Source: Gigaspora margarita (lineage: Eukaryota; Glomeromycota; Glomeromycetes; Diversisporales; Gigasporaceae). From it: a stretch of DNA of 64,000 bases. This document shows positions 55,392 to 64,000 of the stretch, in pieces. Position 1 is the stretch's first letter. Each line of letters begins with the position of its first letter. Made by a program: the position numbers and the translations under genes. The notes below the pieces were generated by a model. It was not told where the DNA came from and made no database searches. It was given only the letters and a program-made list of their open reading frames with translations. The stretch lies in the NCBI GenBank assembly GCA_009809945.1, contig WTPW01000352.1, forward strand, positions 368,671 through 432,670, written 5' to 3'.

Positions 55392-56750
55392 TCACATAGT
55401 TCCATAAATCACACAACGACAATCTGTCATTGCTTCTCTTTCTTTTAACCCGATTTGATTTTCCCGAAGATCTAAAGAAGTCAACGTGATGTTCATGCAA
55501 AGCGCATCCGTTAACGCTTTTCCTCCTTCTGATTTGAGTACATTATAACTAAGATCTAAATTTTTTAGTGTGTTGTTAATGCGGAGTGCATCTGCGAATG
55601 CTTTTCCTCCTTCCGGTCCAAGATTATTATAAGCAAGATTTAAAGAAGTTAATGTGGCGTTCATGCAAAGTGCATCAGCTAATGCTTTTCCTACTTCTGA
55701 TCCAAGATCATTCTCTTGAAGATTCAAAGAAATCAGCGCGGTGTTCTTACAAAGTGCATCTGCTAACGCTCTTCCTCCTTCTGATCCAAGATTATTCTCA
55801 CCAATATTCAGAGAGGTGAGGGTAGCGTTCTCGCAAAATGCATCTGCTAATGCCTTTCCTCCCTCTGTGTCAAGATTATTACAACTAAGGTTCAAATTTT
55901 TTAGCGTAATGTTAATGCAAAGTGCATCTGCAAATGCTTTCCCTCCTTTTGGTCCAATATTATTATTACTAATATTCAAAGAAGTCAAGCTAGTATTCTT
56001 GCAGAGTGCACCTGCTAATTTTTTTCCTTCTTCTGATCCAAGATTATTATATTGAAGATTCAGATCCTTCAAAATATTTTTTTGGCAAAGCACATCAGCT
56101 AATGCTTTTCCTCCTTCTGATCCAATACTATTGGGGGATGTCCATTCTCGCCAATCTGGAATACTAAGATTCAAAGAAGTCACAGTAGAATTTTTATAAA
56201 GGACCTTTATTAATACGTCTATTGCTTTAGATCGATAAATTTTATTTAGCGCATTTAAATATATAGAGGTAATAGTAGTGTTTTCATAAAGGTTTTCGAA
56301 TACTAATTGATTGCAAATAATTTCATTAAGAGTTAAATATTCAAGATTTTTACTAGTTCGTAAAAACATTGAAATCAAAGAACAATAAATAGCATTTTTA
56401 AGTTTATAACTTGTTTCATATGCTCTATAATCTAACCAATAAAAAACGCCAAGATATAAAGAATCATTAACAGATGTGATATAACTTGTGTATTCAAATA
56501 ATAGTTTTCGTTGATTTGGAAGAGTAATTTTAAAAGGATTTAATAGAGCTTGTTCTTTATTGTTTAATGTTAAAAGGAGGATTTCTATAAGATTAATATT
56601 TGCAAACCGATTTTTTGGATCACTCCATAAAATCGGAATAATAATTCTACACCATTGACGATTCACAAGAATACATGAAAATAAATCTTTGTAATTATAT
56701 CGGAGGTTATTAAATATTTTGCAATAGCATTCGATTGGTAATGCTATCAT
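55392..56750 (-). CDS. F-box-like / RNI leucine-rich-repeat protein, 452 aa
   Basis: Paralogue of 3923-5554. The frame is open from 56765 (MIVFNMIALPIEC), but the paralogue starts at the internal MIALPIEC, so the start at 56750 is preferred; using the upstream ATG would add five residues. The F-box-like head (LFSCILVNRQWCRIIIPILW) and a ~160-residue linker are followed by 8 complete and one partial 28-residue repeats (e.g. LGSEGGRALADALCKNTALI). The C-terminus (DCRCVIYGTM) differs from that of the paralogue. Likely role and location as for the paralogue: a substrate receptor of an SCF-type ligase, by family analogy. Confidence 0.85.
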   Translation of the reverse strand: MIALPIECYCKIFNNLRYNYKDLFSCILVNRQWCRIIIPILWSDPKNRFANINLIEILLLTLNNKEQALLNPFKITLPNQRKLLFEYTSYITSVNDSLYLGVFYWLDYRAYETSYKLKNAIYCSLISMFLRTSKNLEYLTLNEIICNQLVFENLYENTTITSIYLNALNKIYRSKAIDVLIKVLYKNSTVTSLNLSIPDWREWTSPNSIGSEGGKALADVLCQKNILKDLNLQYNNLGSEEGKKLAGALCKNTSLTSLNISNNNIGPKGGKAFADALCINITLKNLNLSCNNLDTEGGKALADAFCENATLTSLNIGENNLGSEGGRALADALCKNTALISLNLQENDLGSEVGKALADALCMNATLTSLNLAYNNLGPEGGKAFADALRINNTLKNLDLSYNVLKSEGGKALTDALCMNITLTSLDLRENQIGLKEREAMTDCRCVIYGTM

Positions 56751-57150
56751 ATTGAAAACTATCAAAATTTTAGTCTTCAGTATAGTAGATTTTGTAACGA
56801 AAGTTTTATATGGGCGCTATGCGGAAGAGATATCCTTTTTTGCTTAATAAAGCACAAACAGGTATAAAACGTTAAATTAGCATGATCTACAAAAACGTGA
56901 TTTTCTAAGTATTAGCCATTGGGTGGTGTAACTATCAGGTAAATATAAATAGTTAGTATGCATTACCTTATTTAAAAAAAATGCCACGGTATGTACTGGA
57001 CGAAAAAAAAAATCCATTTTATTGTTCATAAAGGCATTTGAAAATGCTTTTATTTTACAATGCCAGACCATTAAATATAAATCCACATATAGTTACGTAC
57101 ATACGTACCTACGTTCGATATAATTAAAATTGTATCTTTAAATTTACAAA
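56751..57150. promoter_or_regulatory. Shared flank between LRR gene and next BTB pseudogene (unit 3)
   Basis: Divergent intergenic region, colinear with 5555-5783 plus 6495-6529. It has an extra ~100 bp near 56820-56870 and about 56970-57080 not seen in unit 1. No regulatory motif can be named. Confidence 0.45.
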
Positions 57151-58587
57151 TATTGCAAATAAGTACTAAATTACTTGAGCGTTTCTCTTGAAACTGAATA
57201 CGATTACAATGTTGTCGATAAAGTTGGCAACGAAACTTTTAAGCTACATTCATTAGTTTTATATCAACGTTCATCATTTTTTAGTAAAGAATTATCAACT
57301 GCGATCAAAAAAATGATATTGAAATTACTTTAACTCAAACTACTGTTGAATCTTTTAAAATTTTAATTAAGTAAGCGATTTATTTCAAAATCTATTTAAT
57401 TATAGTTAAGATTCACATCTAGTGAGCCAAAATCGTTCTTGAGTTAAATATTAATCAAAGGTCTTTTTTAACTTAGATATATTTACACTGGTGCAATCCC
57501 ATTAAAAGAGTTTGAACAATCTACTTTATTTGATCTTTTAGTTTCGTCCAACAAATTAGGTTTAGAAGGATTAGTTGAATATATTCAATCTTATCTTATT
57601 AATAATAAAGCATCTTGGCTTCGATTAAAGTTAATTCTATCAGTTTTTCAAGAAAAATTATTTTAAGACTTTACAAGATTTTTACACTGATATCCTTGTG
57701 AAACATCCTAACCTAGTTTTTAATTCTGATGACTTTACTTCTATTCAAGAAAATGCGCTATTAACTCTTTTAAATAGAGATGATTTACAAATCGAAGAAT
57801 CAGAAATTTGGGATAAGGTTATTCAATAGGGAAAAGCAAAAACTCCATATTTACCTTTGACCTCAAACAATGGACTGAAAAGAATTTTTTAGATTTAAAA
57901 ACTACAATATACAAATGCATTCTTTAATTCGATATTTTCAAATACCTGGAGAAGATATTATAGTGAATGTTAATACTTATCAACAAATTCTTGAATCAAA
58001 TTTATGGAAAGATATTATAACAAAGAATATGGAACCTAATGTATCAATTTCTTCAATTATCTTACCTGTTCATAAAAAAATTCCTTCTCAACTTCCTGTT
58101 CGTAAAGTTTACTTTATTAATCCATCGTCTATTATTACTGATGAACATTTTGCAGAGATTTCATCTTGGATTGATCGTCATTCATCTAATTTACTTCTTA
58201 GAGGAAGCAGAGATGGATTTACTCGTGAATTATTTCACAAATTATGCGATAATAAACCCGGTACTGTAGCTATCATAAAGGTTAATGGCACAAATGAAAT
58301 ACTTGGTGGATATAATCCATTAGTCTGGATGTCTAATAATCCATATAAATGGTTTGTAACAACCAAGATAGATTTATTTTTTCATTGAAAACCCAAACTT
58401 TACCAAATTCCATCCTTAGTAGAATTATTCATGCAATTTGTGTAATAGGGTGTTATAGTATTTGTGGTCCACTTTTTGGTAATTACTTTTTTTATAAAAG
58501 ATGACAGTAAGTTATGGTCTTATAAGCATTTTTATGCATATTATGAGAAACGACGAATTTGAAGTATTTCAAGTCTTGAAAACCTGA
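57151..58587 (+). pseudogene. BTB-BACK-TLDc pseudogene (unit 3)
   Basis: Exon 1 about 57151-57370 (donor GTAAGC at 57371) and exon 2 57477-58587. It is the orthologous position to 6530-8046 and shares its lost ATG (ATTGCAAATA), so that damage predates duplication. It also lacks ~18 bp of exon 1 after the leucine-rich KLLERFS, and has a stop at CAATAGGG near 57826 plus several indels. A 157-residue TLDc-containing stretch remains open (57915-58388), including SSNLLLRGSRDGFTRELFHK. Confidence 0.85.
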
Positions 58588-60946
58588 TTTGAATTTTAAA
58601 CCTGTGATCAAAGATATTGAGAGCCTTCTCTTAATATATCTTTAGAGATAATTTCGTCGGTGTTATTAGAGAATTAGAATCCTCTAGCATCTTCCTAGAT
58701 ACAATTTTTAATGATTGAAATAGTGCAATTATTATAACGTAATTTTGGCTATTCTTAATAAAATTAATTGCACTAATAAGGGCATTATTGAGATTTGCTC
58801 ATGTATCATTTTTACTGTGATGTTAATAATCGTAGTGATGCATGATAAATCAAAATAAAGACCTTAGTTAATGATCGAACAGCTTTTATGGATTCTAAGC
58901 GATTCATTAAGCGGCATCGAGATTTGCAAATACAAAAAATAGTAATGAGCAATCAGAATAAGAGTGATAAGTTAGTGTCGATTAAAAAGGTTTATAAAAA
59001 AAAAAGTATAACACTATTCAATCTAGTAATTAAAAATTTTGATAATTCAGTGCCAAAAAAATATTTGAATAGAGGTTTTTGGCCAAATTGATAAGTTCGC
59101 TTGCCATTTATGCTATTTAACTACATTAACTACATGTCTCATATATTATTTATCTTGAGTTTAATTGATTAAAATTGTTCCACCAATTGAAGTTTAATTT
59201 TTCGATGCATTCTCGAAACATTTCATCCCATTAAATAAGACGCTTGAAAACTCTTTGAGGCTAAGATAAAGTGCATTTAAATATTGTATATTTAAAAGGT
59301 GCGCTTTGTATAATATACTTTGGCCATTTAATAAATTTTAGTCTGATTAATAAGTTATTGTGATTATAGAGAATGTTCTCGGTGAGTTATAATAATTATT
59401 TTAATATATAACAAAAATTATATCTAGTATCATTTCTTATTTATCTATTTAAGCGGATGGTATTGTTTCATTTTGAAAGTTTCTCCAAAATTAATTTTGA
59501 TAGTTAGTTTTTCGTTTTATATTACACGAAACCTGAAAACCGTCAATTTTCCTTTATTAGTTTCAGCCATCAAATTCTCTAGATATTAACGCGGTTAAAA
59601 TCTTCAAATAACGTCTGATAGAAGTATCGAAAAAATGAAAAGGTTAGAAATGATACGTGTAGGTGGATAATAGAAACATAAAATTGACATCACATTGACT
59701 AATTTGTTTATATTTTGAAAAAAGAACATAAAATTTGATGTTTAACATTTATTTTTTATTGTAAATTTCACCATTTGTAAATTGGTTGATGAAAAATTGT
59801 TTGATGAAAAATCATTAACTGTAGATGAGCTGTCTCAGAATTGTTTCCATAGATAAATGCTATTTATTTTCTGAACTACAATTTGTGAATTTTGATTTTA
59901 AATTATTGAATATGTCAATTAATAAATAATCTTTATACTAACATATTTAAGTAAATTTAAACATATCTAAACGAGAGGCATTATGAAATTAATGCTGCTA
60001 CCTTGAATAACCGATTATAAATGTATTAATAATTTTTATTCTCAATAATTTAACTAGAATTTAAAAAAGCAAATTTCCATGAATATTTTATTGACTACAT
60101 AAAATAATAAAGGATATTTATGATGCCCGCTAAATTTACGTGAATATAATTTAACTTAAAATTGGATACATGAAAGATTAATTACTGTAAATTTGAAATT
60201 TACATTAAATGGGTATTTATTGTGACACTATCCATTAATTCGGTTTACTGTATATTAATTATTATAGTTTCAGTATAGATTTTATATAAATTTGTATATT
60301 CGTTATTTTAATATTTGCGTAATTCTAATTTGAATTGAATTGTTTGAAGACTACAAATGCGAAATAGCTTCACATATTTAATTAGATTTCACCTGATTCT
60401 TGACGTTTCGTCACCTATAATCGTTTCATCATTTAAAAAGTTTTTAACAGTCTATTTCGATTTTCGTCAATGGCATTATTATTCTTTCTGGATTTAGCAG
60501 AATTCTGCATTAATACAATTTAGATATAGTAACCAACATAATCAGTTTTTTCTTATTATTATTAATTTTTCGTTCTTTCATCGTGAAACTTCATCCTTTG
60601 CTGAGGTTTTATCAGGAGTTTTATCAATTCAGTCATCTCACAAAAATAGTTTCATCTATTGATGTGTATTTTACTATAAAGTTATCTCATATTCAATAAA
60701 CACATACAAATCCACATAAGAATGCGTAATCTATTTATGAAAATGTAAATCGATTAAACCTTAAAAAAAATTTTTTTTTTTTTTTAATATATACAAAAAA
60801 ATTTTTTGGAGCAGTACAACATATCGCGTATAATACGAATAATGGATCAGAATAAAAAGGAACCAGCAAGAAAGGTGATACATATCCAACTTTTAGACTT
60901 ACAGGAAACGATTCTATTGTATGCCCGGCAAAAATGTTTTTAAATA
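58588..60946. repeat. 3' flank and linker DNA (unit 3)
   Basis: Colinear with 8047-10797 but without the LINE piece; the join at 60275-60290 is its empty site. A ~50-75 bp part of the 3' flank is missing near 58945. No gene. Confidence 0.6.
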
Positions 60947-61325
60947 TTAGACCACGCGAAGTTGATTTTTCGTTTTACATTACAAGGAATCTGAAACATG
61001 CGTCGGCCAGTCGGATTTTTTTTTTAATTTACTGTAAATAAATAGAATAATGTTCACATATAAGGATACGCAAAGGTTAATTTTCATTTTGCACAACAAG
61101 GAATCAAAAATTGGGTCGAGAGTCATATGTTTTTTTTGTCCTATCGGACAATTACGGAAAATTAAGGTCTCCATCGGTGACACCGGATGAAAATAGCGAA
61201 AAAAAATAAATGACAAAAATCGAATAATTGGCACAATTGGAATCTATAGAAAAAAAAAAATTTGAAAAATTAAAAAAATGGGTCGGCCCGTAATGCAAAA
61301 CGAAACATTAACTTTGGTAGCCTTA
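60947..61325. mobile_element. GGCCACGCAAAG-family composite element (unit 3)
   Basis: Counterpart of 10798-11171: TTAGACCACGCGAAGTTGAT at the left, TTAACTTTGGTAGCCTTA at the right, with the inner AAGGATACGCAAAGGTTAAT end at about 61061. Confidence 0.7.
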
Positions 61326-61580
61326 TCTAGTTGACCGACCATTCTTGAGATCCTTAAAGCGAATTAACCAAAGTTACATTTTTGACGAGTTTAGAATTAC
61401 TTTTTGATACGCTTATGGTATTGGTTTATGAAGATATCATAAAATATGTATTAGATCATTATATTGAATCTACCAACTTTGCATAATATAGTAAGCAATT
61501 TCAATCTTTTCTAAATTTGGAGTTTTTTCAACATCTATTCTTAAAACATTTTTATTATTTTTCAATATAAACATTACAGA
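61326..61580. repeat. Spacer upstream of F-box fragment (unit 3)
   Basis: Colinear with 11172-11422; no gene. Confidence 0.55.
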
Positions 61581-61967
61581 ATGAATGCTACTATATAATA
61601 TTTAATTACTTCATGTGGGATTATAAACGCTTATTTTAATGCGCTCGTAGATCGTCAATGGTGTAAGATTATTATACCAATATTGTAGGAAAATCCAAAT
61701 TACTCTTTAACAAATATAAGATTTATAAGAATATTACTTTTAATATTAATATTGAAAAGCAAACTTATTAATTCCTTTTAAATTTAACCCTCCAAATCAT
61801 CCAAAACCATTATTAGAATATACAAATTATGTCATATCTTTTAACAGTTATTTGTACGATGGGATTAGTAATTTGCTTATGAGAAACGAATTAGGAAGTA
61901 AACTTTAAGGTGTCGTTAAATGTTCTTTAATTGCAATGTTTCTACGGACTAAAAAAAATAAGATTTA
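61581..61967 (+). pseudogene. Truncated F-box head fragment (unit 3)
   Basis: Same truncated fragment as 11423-11814, with its own set of small indels (for example in the stretch coding RQWCKIIIPIL and near GGAAGTAAACTTTAAGG). No LRRs follow. Clearly non-functional here. Confidence 0.72.
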
Positions 61968-62869
61968 AATTGGTTTTATTCTAATAGGATTTGATAGCCA
62001 ATTGTGATTATTTTATATTTAAGGTTTTTTTTAAATGTATATTTAGCGCAAAATCTGATTTTGTTATACCACATATATGTTGTATTGTGATATTTTTGTT
62101 TAATTAATGTATACAGTGAGCTTACTGAACAAATATACTTCAATTATTTTTTTTAAAAAAAATATTACTGTATATATAAATATGAATATTTTTTTTAAAA
62201 AAAATATTACTGTATATATAAATATGAATATGTTTAAGATATAATTTTGCTTAAAGCTCGGGAAATTCATTGCATAATATTAAATCAATATAGGCTACGT
62301 ATTCAATCTATAACCTTTGTATTTACCTGTTTTAGCTAATATTATTACGTAATGATGTATTTGTAACGAACAAACAAGTTATTTTAGCATTAATTATAAG
62401 ATAGTTTCACTTAGCAATAAAAAATTGGTTTCCGGATGTTGACTATGGACTATCACATGACCGTCTGAAGACAACTTGGTAAAATTTTCGGAATACAATT
62501 ACGTCTTAATACTTGTGACTATTTTGATTACTAGAAAATCGTATTTAGGCAGGTATTTGAGAAAGTTCTTAGTTTAGCTATTAAATTTATGCGAGCTAAA
62601 TTTGTAAAATAAATAGTAGAAATTGCTCTCAACAACATCGTAAAGACATGACCCAAAAATTAACAAATTATGCATCATTAGTCCATAGAATAGACATCTT
62701 TGCTCACATATGTAGGATTTGGCCCATCTTCCGAGTCATATAAAGCATTTGATGTCTAAGTATAGATAAAAAAAAATTAATTGGGATAGCTTTGTACTAC
62801 ATTTATATGCTGTGACTACGTACATACACTGTATTTGTAATGACAATAATCCAATCTTTAAACTTACAA
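61968..62869. repeat. Linker and 5' flank of the last BTB-TLDc gene
   Basis: Colinear with 11815-12711. A 50-bp direct duplication (TTTTTTTTAAAAAAAATATT then ACTGTATATATAAATATGAA) is at about 62150-62230. Gene-free. Confidence 0.6.
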
Positions 62870-64000
62870 ATGTCGCAAATAAACACTAAATTACTTGTAC
62901 GTTTCTCCAATGTTTTTGCACAACTGCTTGAAAGTGAATATGATTATAACGTTATAGTTAAAGTCGGCCAGCAAAGTTTTAAGTTACATTCACTAGTTTT
63001 ATATCAACGTTCATCATTCTTTCGTCAAGAATTAACAACCATAACTAAAAAGAATAATATTATTGAAATTACTTTAACTGATACTACTATTGAAGCTTTT
63101 GAAATTTTAATAAAGTAAGTTCTTACTTTTTATTTATAGTAGTTGGAATTCACCATAAATTAATTATTATAAGATATTGGTTCAAAATTTTAAATTAAAC
63201 GTTAGAGTTATTGTTTAAGATGGATGTTAGATTTAGTTGAGAAATTCTTACATAGTATTGTATCCAAGTACAAATAATTTTAGCCATTTTTGAAAAGTAG
63301 AAGGAAAAGTCGTATTTATAGTTAAAAACTAATTAATGACTTTTAACATAGGTATATATACACTGGTACAATCTTATTAGAAAATGATAAAGAATCTACC
63401 ATATTTGATCTTTTAGTTCCATCCAACAAATTAGGTCTAGCAGAATTGGTTGAATATTCAGTCTTATCTTATTGATAACAAGGCATCTTGGCTTAAATTA
63501 AAATTTGCCAAAGTTTATTCTACTAGTTTTCAAGATAATAATTTTAAGGCTTTACAAATTTTTTGCACTGATATCCTTGCGAAACATCCTAATATAATAT
63601 TGGCTTCTGACGAATTTACTTCTATTCAAGAAAATGCATTGATAAATCTTTTAAAGAGAGATGATTTACAAATAGAAGAATCAGAAATTTGGGATAAGGT
63701 TATTCAATGGGGAAAGGAACAAACTTCCGATCTGCCTTCTGACCTCAAACAATGGACTGAAAAGAATTTTTTAGATTTAAAAACTACACTTGATCAATGT
63801 ATTCCTTTAATTCGATATTTTCAAATGTCTGGAAAAGATATTGTGGCAAAGGTTAAACCTTATCGACAAATTCTTGGATTAAACTTATGGGATGATATTT
63901 CGACAAAAGCTCTGATCCTGATGCATCCATTTCTTCAACTATTTTACCTGCTCGTAAAAAAATTCCCGTTCAACTTCCTGTCCGTGAAGTTCAATTTATT
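62870..64000 (+). pseudogene. BTB-BACK-TLDc gene copy, probably frameshifted, cut by window end
   Basis: Exon 1 62870-63114 is intact (MSQINTKLLVRFSNVFAQLL), with GTAAGT at 63115 and the acceptor AG at 63350-63351; exon 2 starts 63352. Compared with the intact gene, two bases are missing in TTGGTTGAATATTCAGTC near 63455, and one more in AAAGCTCTGATCCTG near 63914. The two losses together remove three bases, so frame is regained only after ~150 codons. Between them the sequence is otherwise almost identical to the intact gene and lacks stops in the right frame. Either a young pseudogene or an assembly error. The TLDc domain lies beyond the window. Confidence 0.75.

Overview
The window is very AT-rich eukaryotic DNA. 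It looks like an accessory region of an arbuscular mycorrhizal fungus (Glomeromycotina, Rhizophagus-like). That call is an inference from three things: BTB-BACK-TLDc genes with one short spliced intron, F-box/RNI-type leucine-rich-repeat genes with ~28-residue repeats, and a dense mix of Ty3/gypsy, tyrosine-recombinase (DIRS/PAT-like) and small inverted-repeat elements. No phylogenetic marker gene is present.

Under the insertions lies one repeated host module: [BTB-TLDc gene (+)] - ~1 kb shared 3' DNA - [F-box/LRR gene (-), or linker DNA plus a truncated F-box fragment (+)] - next [BTB-TLDc gene (+)]. Unit 1 covers about 0.8-15.4 kb: TLDc fragment 808-1319, LRR gene 3923-5554(-), BTB-TLDc pseudogene 6530-8046, F-box fragment 11423-11814, intact BTB-TLDc gene 12712-14389. 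Unit 3 covers about 50.7-64 kb in the same order: TLDc pseudogene, LRR gene 55392-56750(-), BTB-TLDc pseudogene 57151-58587, F-box fragment 61581-61967, BTB-TLDc gene 62870 to the window end. Unit 2 (26.7-50.7 kb) is a rearranged partial copy with an inverted 3 kb segment, a BTB fragment joined at a 10-bp microhomology, and a BTB-TLDc pseudogene whose intron has been expanded by more than 10 kb. Only the gene at 12712-14389 and the two LRR genes look intact.

Because the units are paralogous, each supplies an empty site against which insertions in the others can be dated and bounded. Insertion blocks are: 5784-6494 (GC-richer, unknown); 15377-26682 (an inverted-repeat element, a 6.4 kb tyrosine-recombinase retroelement with split direct repeats, and a degenerate ~430 bp repeat array carrying nested small transposons); 33366-34965 (solo-LTR-like element carrying a complete tRNA-derived SINE); 35105-39893 (gene-free, built of nested small DNA transposons); 40353-50656 (older unknown insert containing a ~9.5 kb broken Ty3/gypsy element); and 52235-53409 (TA-flanked inverted-repeat element).

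The most interesting material is the set of non-autonomous DNA transposons with exact target-site duplications. Three are hAT-like (22818-23097, 30906-31397, 35462-36287). One TA-inserting family with CCGTA ends is present in young, long and decayed forms. One has a 6-bp duplication and lies inside the tyrosine-recombinase element. Also notable are the split-repeat layout of that element, the exact three-repeat difference between the two LRR paralogues, and the 714-bp SINE with perfect 9-bp duplications. No prokaryotic features, CRISPR arrays, rRNA or stand-alone tRNA genes were seen. Bases 28552-28761 are an assembly gap and scattered Ns occur at 40.4-47.2 kb and 52.6 kb.
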